From NCBI RefSeq assembly GCF_028437565.1, contig NZ_JAMRYR010000001.1, forward strand, positions 496,001 to 560,000: 64,000 bases of DNA. Reading direction: 5' to 3'. The position numbers and the translations under genes were made by a program. The notes under the pieces are model-generated. The model made no database searches. It had not been told where the DNA came from and saw nothing but the letters and a program-made list of their open reading frames with translations. This DNA comes from Actinomyces sp. B33 (lineage in GTDB: Bacteria > Actinomycetota > Actinomycetes > Actinomycetales > Actinomycetaceae). Positions 17,277 through 25,744 of this stretch are shown piece by piece; positions within the stretch are counted from its first letter, which is position 1, and each line of letters starts with the position of its first letter.

Positions 17277-20200
17277 TCACCACCGCATCGCCGACGGGCG
17301 CCGGCGCGACGCCGCGAGGACCGCGAGGCCGCCGAGGGCGACGAGGCCGGATAGGACGAGCACCGAGGAGGCGTCGGAGCCGGTGCGGGCCAGGTCGGCC
17401 GCGGTGAGCTCGCAGGGCTGGCCGCTGGGGGTGCGCCCGACGACCTCCTTGACGATGGGCAGGCCGTTGGGGCCCTTCTCGCCGGTGGGCGTCAGCTTCC
17501 CCGCGGCCCCGGTGCCCGCGACCGACCCTTTGAGGGAGCCGGACTTGGGCGTGACCTTCATGGAGATCGTCAGGCGGTAGTCGCCGGGCTCGGTGAACAA
17601 CCAGTTCTGGTGGGCGTGGGTATTCGCCGGGAGGGTGTAGGACGACCCCGCGCCGTCGAAGATGTGGGATCCCACTCCTGAGCCGAGGCTGCCGGCGTTG
17701 AAGACCGCGACCTTGCCGGGGCCCTGGACGTCGACGAGGGTGAATACGACCTCGCCGGAGGTCTGGTTGACGATCTCCTCGCGCTGGGAGTTCATCCCCA
17801 GCCAGGGGACGCCGGCGATCTGCGTCGACGGGATCATCCAGATGTCCGATCCGGGGGAGGCGACGAAAGAGACGTCGGCGGGGGCCTTCATCTTGGCCGC
17901 ATCGCCCAGGGCGAAGGTCAGCGACCCGGGGTCGACCCACGAGGCCGGCTGGCTGCGATCGTCCTTGATGCGGGCGACGACCGTCCCGTCCTCGATGGCG
18001 GGTCCGAGGTCGAAGTGGCCCTCGGTGACGTTGCCCGCGCCTCCGACCGAGAAGTTCAGGGTCGCAGTGGCGGTGTTGGCCTCGCCCGCCGCGGAGCCCA
18101 AGGACAGGTTCTTCGCCTCGTCCTCGGTGGCCTCGCGAGTGATGGTCGTCGGGAGGCACTGCTCCTTGGCGATGCCCGCGCGCGCGTTCGACCCGCCGGT
18201 CGTCCCCGTCGATCCGCCGGCGCCGTCGGCTCCGCCTGTTCCACTGCCCCCGTCGGACCGGGGGTCTGTGGGCTGGGGGCCGTTGCCGCTGGCGTCCGGG
18301 ACGGCGGTTGCTGCGGTGACGGCGAACGCGGCGGAAAGGCCGTCGCGGCCCCGGATCGTCACCTCGTGCGTGCCGGGCTCGAAGTCGGCGGGAACGGTCC
18401 ACGTGGCGCGAGCCGTTCCCGCGGCGTCCGACGTGACGGCGGGGAGCTCAACGGTCTGGGAGTGGACCTCGAAGACGACCGGGGAATCGGGCTCCACGCC
18501 GGTGGCGGTGAAGACGATCGTCCCGCCCTGGGCCACCTCGGTCCGGTCGACGGCGATCGTCGGGGCGTTGGCGCATGCGCTCTGATCGCCCACGTCGATC
18601 GTGTACGTGCGGGCCGGGGCCTGGGCGACGGTCCCGTCGGCCTTGGCGGCGCTGGCCTTGACCGTCAGCACGTAGCGGCCGGCCGTGGAGAACACCCAGT
18701 TGACGTGCTTGTGGGCCGGGTAGTCCTGGGTGATCGTCGCCCCCTCGGGCGCGAGCTCGAAGCCGCCGTCCTTGAGGACCGACTCCGCTCCGCGGAACGG
18801 GTCGACGGTGAACGCGTGGATCGATCCCCCGTAGGGGCCGACGTAGGAGACGTCGAAGGCGGCGCTCTCGTATCCGCCGGCGCGGATCGCGAGCGTGTCC
18901 CATCCGGGCCACAGGACGGTCGCCTGGTCGTTGCCGCTCTGATCGAGGACGTACCCGGATGCCGGGAGGGTCTCGATGCTCGCGCGGATCGTCTCGGGGA
19001 TGTCCTGCCGCGTCGACTGCTTGACCTTGAGGAGGACCTTCTCCGGCTCGCGCATCGTCCCCAGGGCCGTGACGTCCTCCTTGATCTTGAGGGTCAGCGC
19101 GCCGGCCTCGTCGGACGCGAGATCGAAGATGTCGGCGTGGCCGTGATCGAGCGCGATATCGGCCCCCTTGGGCAGCGACGCCATCGCCTCGCAGGTGGTG
19201 AACTCCCCTGTCGGGGCGGGCCGGGGCTGCGGCTTCGCGTCGGGCGTGGCGTCCGGCTCCGGCTTGGTATCGGGCTGGTGCGTGGCGTCCGGCTCCGGCT
19301 TCGCGTCGGGTTGGGGCTTCGGCGACTCGTCCGGCGCGGGATCCGGGGAGGGGGCGGAACCGCATGCCGCGGCCACGGCCTCGTCGCCGACGGCGTAGTA
19401 CACGTCGAAGAACGCGTACATGCGCTCGGGCCATCCGGAGTCCTTGGCGTACTCGGCCTTCCACAGGTTGCTCATCCGGTAGATGCCGGGCTTGTTGACC
19501 GAGGTCGCCAGGTGACGGTGGGAGGCCTCCCTGAAGATGATCTTCTCCGACTCGTTGAGTCGCGATCCGAGGCCCGCGGCCGAGCCCGTGCCGGGGCGCA
19601 GCGTCATCCGCGCATTGGCCCCGAGCATCGGGTCGTAGTCCCACAGGACCATCGTGCCGGGGCCCTCGTACTCCTCGGTGTAGAAGCCGACGCCGTCGGC
19701 GGTGACCTTCGAGTAGTCGATGCCCTCGGTGTTGAACCCGAGCCAGACGAGGCCCTCCTTCTGGACCTCGGGCAGGGTCCAGATCGTCGCCCCGGCGCTC
19801 CCGAGGACGCTGAGGGCGGCCTTGGGGCCGATCGGGGCGAGCACGGACGAGGCCGAATCCGGCACCGGCACGACGACCGTGTGGGATTCGCGCTTCTTCG
19901 CCGGGGAGACGGTGTCGTCCTTGAGGAACGAGGTCATCTGGCCCTTGTCGTCGGTGACGACCGACAGGTCGTGGTGCCCGGGGGCCAGGCACTCGTAGGT
20001 GCCCTTGGCGGGCAGGGCGACGGTGTCGATGTCGGCGTCTTCCTCGGACGGCGCCCCCGGGGTCGTCGGGCCCGCGGGGGTTCCGCCGGCGAACGCCTCG
20101 GCGGGCGTCGTGATCTTCGCCCCGGCGGTCGTGCAGTCGGGCAGGTCGACGTCCTTGTCCTCGCCGACGAGCCACAGGGTGTCGTAGTCCTTCGAGGTGA

Positions 20201-22016
20201 TCGTCTCGCCGGACTTGCTCTTGGCGGTCGCGCGCCAGGTCACGGTGTATCGACCGGGCTCGGTGAAGGACCAGTTGAGGTGCCCGTGGCCGCCCGGGAC
20301 GATCCGCGAGACCCGCTTATCGGGATTCGCGGAGTTGAAGTCCTCCTGGACGAAGTCGGCGCCCGAGCGCCACACGGACATGACGCCGGGGCCCGTGACG
20401 GAGACCAGTTCGAGCTTGACGGTGTCGGGGTCGATCGTCGAGGGGACCTGTCCGGCGCCGTAGCCGGCCCAGATCGGCCGGTGGCCGTCGTAGTACTGGC
20501 CGGGTCCGTTCCACAGGATGTCGCCGGGCTTGCCGAGGAAGGACAGGGAGTTGTCGGCCGGCAGCTTGATGCGGGAGACCTCGCGGCCCGAGGCATCGGC
20601 GTCGGGGCCCAGTCGCATCGCGACCTCGGAGGCGGGGCGCACGTTCTCGGCCGGACCGTCGACGACATCGACGGTGAAGTTGCCGAGCTCGTCGTTCCAG
20701 GAGATGTGGGCGGCGTCGACGTGCTTGCGGTAGAGCATGTCGCGACCGGTCTTCGGGTCCTTCTGGTTGCCGCCGGCGGGCTTGTCGGCCAGGCACGCCG
20801 AGGCGACGCCGGGGGTCGCGGAGGGCGCGGCCGGGTTCTCAGCCGGGTCGCCCGCGTCGGGGTCCTCCGCCGGCGCGGGCTGGGGCGTCGGCGCGGGCTG
20901 GGAGCCGTCCGGGTTGAGCACGGTGAAGGAGACGGAGACGCTGCGCGTGCCGGAGCGGGCGATGAGCGTGTGACGGCCGGGGGTCATGTCCTCGGGGATC
21001 GCGTATTCGAGGACGGCGTCCTCGTCCGTGACGGTCGCCGAGCCGATATTCGTGCCGTCGATGAGGAACTCGACCTGGGCGCCTTCGGAGAATCCGGAGG
21101 CCCAGGGGTCGAGGCTCTCGCCGGGCTTAAGGGATGAGGGGATGTCGACGGAGGGCGCGCCGTCTGAAGCAGAGTCGCCGTTCGAGGCCGGGTCGTCGGC
21201 GCCGTCGGGGATCGCGTCATCGGATCCGGGGGCGACGGGCCCGCTCGGGCCGGGAGCCTCGGGCGATTCGGACGGATCGTCCGCCTGGCCGGCGATGGCG
21301 GCGTCGCCGACCTTGAAGGTGATGCTCAGCGGCTCCGTGCGCTGGGAGTACATCGACCCCGCGCCGGAGGCGTTCGCCGTGGCCGTCAGGGTGTAGGTGC
21401 CGGGCTTGGTGAAGATCCAGGTCGCCGATCCCCTGGCGGTCTCGGTGACGACGATCTTGTCGTTGTTCTTGGCCCCGGAGTCCCCCTCCGCGGAGCCTCG
21501 TTCCATGTCGAACCTGCCGCTGTCGAGGATCGCGACGGGGGAGGAGGACGTCGTCGAGTGGACGAGGATCTTGCCCCCCTCCGGGCCCGTGTAGTTGAAG
21601 CGGTAGGTCATCTTGGTGTAGCCGGCGGCGCTCAGGGCCGTCGTGTCCCACCACAGGCCCAGGCCCGAGGGGGACGAGGCGGTCGGTCCGACGACATAGC
21701 CGGAGCCCCCGCCCAGGGCCGGGTCGAGCTTCGCGACGAGGGCGGAGTCCCGCACGCCGATGGCGGTCTTCGCCGTGTCGATGGGGGCGTCGCCGCTGCG
21801 GGCGTCGAGTGCGAGGCCGCCGAGGTCGTTGGGGGCGGTCAAACGCCACAGGGTGACGTCTCCGGAGGTGATGGGCTGAGCGGTGTCCGCCGCGTGAGCG
21901 GGCGAGCCTGCGGAGGGAACGATGACGCCGAGCACCGCGAGCGCGATGACGCTCAGTACGGCGACGAGTCGTGCCCCTGCCGACACCCGGTGCGACGTGT
22001 GGAGACGGGAGGACAT
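17277..22016 (-). CDS. Giant LAxTG cell-wall-anchored repeat protein of the metal ABC cluster (1,579 aa)
   Basis: Surface protein of the TIGR03773/TIGR03769 type and first gene of the cluster. Start ATG at 22016 follows AGAAGGGTC; the ATG seven codons upstream has no ribosome binding site. Signal peptide to about residue 42 (SPAHA). Five repeat units have W-F-T-x-P-G-x-Y cores near residues 199, 574, 829, 1100 and 1465. Four carry an HxH pair (HGHLNW, HRHLAT, HKHVNW, HAHQNW) and several carry a GHxD-type strand (PGHHDL, HGHADI, EGHFDL). Two Ig-like modules lie between repeats (about 300-380 and 1150-1240), plus a Pro/Asp/Lys-rich tandem linker (about 905-935). The end is LARTG, a membrane helix and RRR, a class E sortase-type sorting signal. 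It probably binds metal or a host ligand at the wall; ligand unproven. Confidence 0.88.
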   Translation of the reverse strand: MSSRLHTSHRVSAGARLVAVLSVIALAVLGVIVPSAGSPAHAADTAQPITSGDVTLWRLTAPNDLGGLALDARSGDAPIDTAKTAIGVRDSALVAKLDPALGGGSGYVVGPTASSPSGLGLWWDTTALSAAGYTKMTYRFNYTGPEGGKILVHSTTSSSPVAILDSGRFDMERGSAEGDSGAKNNDKIVVTETARGSATWIFTKPGTYTLTATANASGAGSMYSQRTEPLSITFKVGDAAIAGQADDPSESPEAPGPSGPVAPGSDDAIPDGADDPASNGDSASDGAPSVDIPSSLKPGESLDPWASGFSEGAQVEFLIDGTNIGSATVTDEDAVLEYAIPEDMTPGRHTLIARSGTRSVSVSFTVLNPDGSQPAPTPQPAPAEDPDAGDPAENPAAPSATPGVASACLADKPAGGNQKDPKTGRDMLYRKHVDAAHISWNDELGNFTVDVVDGPAENVRPASEVAMRLGPDADASGREVSRIKLPADNSLSFLGKPGDILWNGPGQYYDGHRPIWAGYGAGQVPSTIDPDTVKLELVSVTGPGVMSVWRSGADFVQEDFNSANPDKRVSRIVPGGHGHLNWSFTEPGRYTVTWRATAKSKSGETITSKDYDTLWLVGEDKDVDLPDCTTAGAKITTPAEAFAGGTPAGPTTPGAPSEEDADIDTVALPAKGTYECLAPGHHDLSVVTDDKGQMTSFLKDDTVSPAKKRESHTVVVPVPDSASSVLAPIGPKAALSVLGSAGATIWTLPEVQKEGLVWLGFNTEGIDYSKVTADGVGFYTEEYEGPGTMVLWDYDPMLGANARMTLRPGTGSAAGLGSRLNESEKIIFREASHRHLATSVNKPGIYRMSNLWKAEYAKDSGWPERMYAFFDVYYAVGDEAVAAACGSAPSPDPAPDESPKPQPDAKPEPDATHQPDTKPEPDATPDAKPQPRPAPTGEFTTCEAMASLPKGADIALDHGHADIFDLASDEAGALTLKIKEDVTALGTMREPEKVLLKVKQSTRQDIPETIRASIETLPASGYVLDQSGNDQATVLWPGWDTLAIRAGGYESAAFDVSYVGPYGGSIHAFTVDPFRGAESVLKDGGFELAPEGATITQDYPAHKHVNWVFSTAGRYVLTVKASAAKADGTVAQAPARTYTIDVGDQSACANAPTIAVDRTEVAQGGTIVFTATGVEPDSPVVFEVHSQTVELPAVTSDAAGTARATWTVPADFEPGTHEVTIRGRDGLSAAFAVTAATAVPDASGNGPQPTDPRSDGGSGTGGADGAGGSTGTTGGSNARAGIAKEQCLPTTITREATEDEAKNLSLGSAAGEANTATATLNFSVGGAGNVTEGHFDLGPAIEDGTVVARIKDDRSQPASWVDPGSLTFALGDAAKMKAPADVSFVASPGSDIWMIPSTQIAGVPWLGMNSQREEIVNQTSGEVVFTLVDVQGPGKVAVFNAGSLGSGVGSHIFDGAGSSYTLPANTHAHQNWLFTEPGDYRLTISMKVTPKSGSLKGSVAGTGAAGKLTPTGEKGPNGLPIVKEVVGRTPSGQPCELTAADLARTGSDASSVLVLSGLVALGGLAVLAASRRRPSAMRW
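19244..19301 (-). repeat. Tandem DNA repeat coding for a Pro/Asp/Lys linker
   Basis: A 22-base unit (19244-19265) recurs unchanged at 19280-19301, 36 bases apart, so the frame is kept. The peptide alternates KPEPDAT and related PDAKPQP blocks. This is a wall-spanning linker that can change length by slippage. Confidence 0.75.
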
Positions 22017-22038
22017 GATGACCCTTCTAGCTATCAAT

Positions 22039-22053
22039 TGGGAATCATTCTCA
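22039..22053 (-). promoter_or_regulatory. Fur/Zur-like operator upstream of the anchored-repeat metal cluster
   Basis: Minus strand TGAGAATGATTCCCA, a 15-base dyad with one mismatched pair around a central G. It closely matches the actinobacterial Zur/Fur pattern TGaaAATgATTttCA. It lies about 22 bases upstream of the start of the giant surface protein gene. It implies repression by metal-loaded Zur (or Fur) of the 9-kb cluster. Which metal regulator binds is inferred from the ZnuABC-like genes. Confidence 0.7.
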
Positions 22054-22362
22054 TTCTACACATGAGATCGCTGCGCTCCGGATCAGGCCCTCGGACGGGG
22101 ACCACCGGCGGATCCATCGGCGCGCGAGCGCGAGCCCCTACCACCGCCGATCAGCACCGGGCCTCCCTCACTGCCGCCTCTGGCACGACTCCCCCCGCCA
22201 CCGACGATGAACATGGCCCAGAACACGCCCGATGCGGTCAACCGACAGCCCGGCGACCAGCTCTTAGCCGCGCCGATCCGCGCGCAGGCGCGCCGCCGAG
22301 GCGCACGGGACGACCGGAGAGCGCCCTCGCCTCCCGGCCCATCGGCACCGAACGGTCCACCG
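22054..22362. other. Intergenic, no gene seen
   Basis: 309 bases between the Zur-like site and the MgtC stop codon. Only Pro/Ala/Arg-rich shadow frames; no recognisable product. The promoter serving the Zur-like site must lie in the first part. Confidence 0.4.
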
Positions 22363-23061
22363 TCAGTCCAGAACCGCCCGCTCCACACGGTCGACCGCAT
22401 TGACGCCCTCGAGATCCGCGAGGGCCCGGACGAGCGCATCCTGCGGATGGGGCCCCTCGAATCTCATGACGACCCGCATCCCCTCGCCGTCCTCGGTGCG
22501 GATCGACTCCGTCGAGTTCACCGTCGCCGTGTACCCGTGGTGCGTGGCCGTCAGGAGGATCGACCGCATCACCCCGCGCCCGGCCTCGTACTCGACGACG
22601 ACCCGGTCGTCGCGGTGGCTCGACGGCAGCTTGGCGACGAGCGGGCCGATGAGGAAGACGAGGAGGAAGTGCAGGACGAGCGCGGCCGCCGCCAAGAGCG
22701 CCAGGCCGGCGCCGCACGCCACCCCGATCGCCGCCGACACCCACACGGTCGCCGCCGTCGTCAACCCCTTGACCGTGTCGTTGTTGACGAAGATGACGCC
22801 CGCGCCCAGGAATCCGATGCCCGAGACGATCTGGGCGGCCAGGCGCGACGGGTCCGGCACGGCGCCTCCCCCGGCATCGGCGAACCCGTGCATCGACACG
22901 AGGGTGAACAAGCACGACCCCATGCCGACGAGGACGTGCGTCTTCACCCCCGCATCCTTCAGGTGGTAGTGGCGCTCCAGGCCGAGGGGGAAGCACAGGG
23001 CGAGCGTCATCCCCAGGGCCGCCAGGCCCGGGAGGAAGTGGGCGACGGTGAAGGGGTACAT
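22363..23061 (-). CDS. MgtC/SapB-family membrane protein (232 aa)
   Basis: MgtC-type integral membrane protein, linked in other bacteria to growth in low magnesium and to survival in host cells. Start ATG at 23061 has GGAGAACGC upstream; the longer frame to 23442 has no such site. The N-terminal membrane domain shows the family pattern GLERHYHLKDAGVKTHVLVGMGSCLFTLVS, IVSGIGFLGAGVIFVN and VKGLTTAATVWVSAAIGVACG. The cytoplasmic C-terminal domain (about residues 150-232) is ACT-like. Length is normal. I see no magnesium riboswitch upstream. It stands alone between two unrelated regions. Confidence 0.88.
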   Translation of the reverse strand: MYPFTVAHFLPGLAALGMTLALCFPLGLERHYHLKDAGVKTHVLVGMGSCLFTLVSMHGFADAGGGAVPDPSRLAAQIVSGIGFLGAGVIFVNNDTVKGLTTAATVWVSAAIGVACGAGLALLAAAALVLHFLLVFLIGPLVAKLPSSHRDDRVVVEYEAGRGVMRSILLTATHHGYTATVNSTESIRTEDGEGMRVVMRFEGPHPQDALVRALADLEGVNAVDRVERAVLD

Positions 23062-23393
23062 GCGTTCTCCTGTCTCTCGATCCTGCCCGGAGCCTCCCCG
23101 AGGTCTCCGCGGCCGTGGCCCGGGTGGACAGGCCAGTCGAGGAGCTGAGCTTCCGGAAAAGCTTCGTTCATCATGCCAGTACGCCGTTTGGCCGACTCCC
23201 GGGTTATCGGCGGATTGAGTCTGACGAGGGCTGCGACGACCTCGTCGAGGATCCGATCGGACCATCTTCGCGACGTCGAAGATCCCATCAACATCACACC
23301 AGCTTCCCGCATTGGCGAGTTCAGTGGGATGCCCCGTGGGAAGCTGTCTCCGCGCCCCGTCCCAGTCTCGGTCGCGAACCTCGGAGCGAAGCC
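23062..23393. other. Intergenic, no gene seen
   Basis: 332 bases upstream of the MgtC gene and downstream of the Fic remnant. No supported gene, no clear terminator and no M-box-like structure that I can recognise by eye. Confidence 0.4.
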
Positions 23394-23748
23394 CTACTCC
23401 CCCGCCTCGATCCTCTCGGCGAGGTCGTCGTCGGGGAACCACACGAAGGTCTTGCCCCTCTTCACGAAGTCGATGAAGCCGCGCCCCTCAAGATCCTTGA
23501 GGTCGTTGCGCGCGGTCTGAAGGGAGACTCCATGGGTGCGCCGATGCTCCTGCACGGTCGTCGTGGCCCCCGGATCCCTGGCGAATGCCTCAAGAAACGC
23601 GATCTGCCGGACCAGCGGAGGGACGTAGGGGCCGTCCGCATCCGCGCCGGTCGCGTTCGCGAACGCGCAGAGAGCCTCCATCCTTCCGGGCAGTTCTTCG
23701 GCCGAGGGCGGCACGTGAAGGATCGGATCCTCCCCCGAATCACCACCT
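23394..23748 (-). pseudogene. Internally deleted Fic-family AMP-transferase remnant
   Basis: The minus strand encodes the segment that precedes the Fic core (ILHVPPSAEELPGRMEALCAFAN), then PYVPPLVRQIAFLEAF, then a complete C-terminal winged helix (TTVQEHRRTHGVSLQTARNDL, RGFIDFVKRGKTFVWFPDDDL). The catalytic HPFxDGNGR loop and the helices around it are missing, so an in-frame deletion has joined N-flank to C-terminus. The first part of the 245-aa open frame is only the antisense of the neighbouring gene. No AMPylation activity is possible. The remnant ends head-to-head with the AlbA_2 gene. Confidence 0.65.
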
Positions 23749-23765
23749 ACTGCTAGTCTTACAAT

Positions 23766-25325
23766 GTGACTATCAATGATAGTTTGATTCTGACGGAGGA
23801 AACGCTTCCTCGCATCGTTCAGGCGCTTCGCAGGCGCGGAGGCGACTCGACCACGATCGAAGTCAAGTCCGCACAGGACGGATGCCCGAAGCTTGGCCCC
23901 ACGCTCAGCGCATTCGGCAATATGCCCGGCGGGGGAACGATCATCCTCGGCCTCGATGAGCATCGCGGATTCAAACCGGTTGAACTCACCGATATCGCAG
24001 TACTCGAACAGGGGGTGGCCGGGCAGGCGCGCGACGCCGTGGAACCTCCAGTCACATGCTCTTTCAGCACAGTCAAGTTCGAAGGTCACGAGATTCTCAT
24101 CGTCGGTGTCGAAGGAGTCCCACTCTCCCATCGACCAGTCTTCTACCAGAGTCGCGCGTATCTACGACAGAGTGATGGCGACTATCCGATGAGCGATCTT
24201 GAAATCGCTCAGATCAACCTCCTCAAGACGCAGCAGACACGACCGACGCGACCCGACCTCGAACCTGTCCGTGGAACGTCGTACTCCTCACTCGCGAGCG
24301 ACCTCGTCGAGACATACGTCGAGAACGTCCGCAAGCGCTCTCGTCGCCTCGTCGCACTCCCTGAGGACGATCTGCTGAAAGCCACCGGCGTCCTCAGCGT
24401 CACCGGCGAGGCGACGCTCGCTGGACTCTACGCACTCGGCGCGCATCCGCAAGGACAACGACCCGCATTGGGAGTCACAGCCGCCGTGCAGATGCCGACG
24501 GGATCCCCGACCAGAAACAGGGACCTCGCTCATTTCAATGGCCCCATGCCCGACCTTCTCGACGAGGCCATGCTATGGATCGCCAGGAATACCCCCTCCG
24601 ACATGGGTTACGACGAGCGAGGTCGCGGGCGAGACTTCAGTGCACTGCCGATGCGCGCCGTGCGAGAACTCGTCGCCAACGCACTCGTTCACCGCAATCT
24701 CGATGCCATCACCGACAACAAGCGGATCGAGATTCGAATCAAGGATGACAAGCTCATCATCTCCAGTCCGGGAGGGCTCCGCGGCCTCTCCCTCGAACAG
24801 CTCGGCAAGCCCAATGGCAAGAACGCCGTCAACCCCGCTCTCTATGAGATCTGCAAAGATATCCGCGGCGCCGATGGGGTGCGCCTCATCGAGGGCGAAG
24901 GCGGAGGCATCCAAGAAGTTCGCGCTGCCGCGGAGGAGTATGGACTACCGGAACCGATCTTCCGCGACTACGGCGTCTCATTCGTCGCGATCCTCTATTG
25001 GCGCATCTCTCCCGACATCCTCCTTGAACAGCCCGCCCCATCGCCTCGACGAATCCCGGCTCCGACAAGGTCCAAGGATTCGTCCGTTCCCATCGATATC
25101 GTCGACGTTTCCAAGAACGCACCTCGCGTGTGGGCCGCGCTGAGCGAGCCGCAGAGTTTCTCTTCACTCGTCGTTCGAAGCGGCCTCAGCTCGAACGCGA
25201 CTCGCTGGGCCCTCAATCGCCTGATCGCCACAGGAAATGTCGAGATGCTGGGGACTCAGGGGGATAGGGGCACGACCTATCGACGGATCTGCGCAGACGC
25301 TCTGTCAGAATCTGAGTCTCAATGA
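23766..25325 (+). CDS. AlbA_2-domain putative DNA-binding protein with GHKL ATPase module (519 aa)
   Basis: Cytoplasmic protein of the ATP-binding/Schlafen-AlbA_2 group. The N-terminal AlbA_2 domain (residues about 15-130) shows TIEVKSAQDGCPKLGPTLSA and GGGTIILGLDE. A helicase-associated GHKL-like ATPase follows (about 280-400) with RAVRELVANALVHRNL and LIISSPGGLRG. The C-terminal 60 residues form a winged helix (LVVRSGLSSNATRWALNRLIATGNVEML). Such proteins are annotated as transcriptional regulators and are often found in accessory or defence regions. No partner gene is next to it except the dead Fic gene. Start is GTG 23766 without a visible ribosome binding site. Confidence 0.78.
   Translation: MTINDSLILTEETLPRIVQALRRRGGDSTTIEVKSAQDGCPKLGPTLSAFGNMPGGGTIILGLDEHRGFKPVELTDIAVLEQGVAGQARDAVEPPVTCSFSTVKFEGHEILIVGVEGVPLSHRPVFYQSRAYLRQSDGDYPMSDLEIAQINLLKTQQTRPTRPDLEPVRGTSYSSLASDLVETYVENVRKRSRRLVALPEDDLLKATGVLSVTGEATLAGLYALGAHPQGQRPALGVTAAVQMPTGSPTRNRDLAHFNGPMPDLLDEAMLWIARNTPSDMGYDERGRGRDFSALPMRAVRELVANALVHRNLDAITDNKRIEIRIKDDKLIISSPGGLRGLSLEQLGKPNGKNAVNPALYEICKDIRGADGVRLIEGEGGGIQEVRAAAEEYGLPEPIFRDYGVSFVAILYWRISPDILLEQPAPSPRRIPAPTRSKDSSVPIDIVDVSKNAPRVWAALSEPQSFSSLVVRSGLSSNATRWALNRLIATGNVEMLGTQGDRGTTYRRICADALSESESQ
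23769..23783 (+). promoter_or_regulatory. Perfect 15-base palindrome at the start of the AlbA_2 gene
   Basis: ACTATCA-a-TGATAGT begins one base after the GTG start codon (codons 2-6). TACAAT directly upstream could be a -10 box, in which case the palindrome overlaps the transcription start. It is probably an autoregulatory operator. The GTG may then not be the true start, with the TTG at 23784 as the alternative. Confidence 0.55.
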
Positions 25326-25744
25326 CACTCGGCATGAGGGTTTCATTGTCAGTCAGACTTCAATTCTAAGTCCAACTCTTCACATGAGACTCAAACTCTG
25401 AGAGTGGTCGCCCCACCCACCCGACCCCTCCCTCCCTCTCGCCGAACCCGATACCGCCTCCGGGCCCGTGAAGCGGCACACGTCCTCCTCAGTGCCGCCC
25501 GTCTCACCGGGCGCACCGCGCGGCTCCCGGCCGACGCGGGCACGGCCCTCCCGATTCGCGAGGACGGAGCCCCACCCCGCGGGAGCGTCGCCGGATCGAC
25601 CGAGCCCCGGCCGGCGCCTCGTCCCATGCCGCCCCGAAGTGGCAGACTGGACCCACCTGTAGCCCACGGCACACCCGCGGGCACGGCGACCCTCGGGGCC
25701 GCGCCCGCGGACCCGCACACCCGACACACGTAGAGGAAGGTCCA
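25326..25744. other. Intergenic, no gene seen
   Basis: 419 bases. The first 80 are AT-richer with repeats of a GAGACT(C)AAA-like word; the rest is very GC-rich with overlapping frames lacking homology. The promoter of the aminotransferase should be here. AGGAAGG at 25735 is its ribosome binding site. Confidence 0.4.

Noticed and set aside
18015-21137. 1,040-aa plus-strand open frame rich in Gly, Asp, Val and Arg
   Set aside because: It is the antisense of the giant surface-protein gene. The minus-strand frame has a signal peptide, repeats and a sorting signal; this one has no recognisable domain.
23062-23393. Possible magnesium riboswitch before the MgtC gene
   Set aside because: I searched by eye for an M-box-like set of stems and found none. 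A covariance-model search would be decisive.
25404-25733. 109-aa plus-strand frame before the aminotransferase gene
   Set aside because: Pro/Arg/Ala-rich, no domain, and overlapped by equally long frames on the other strand.
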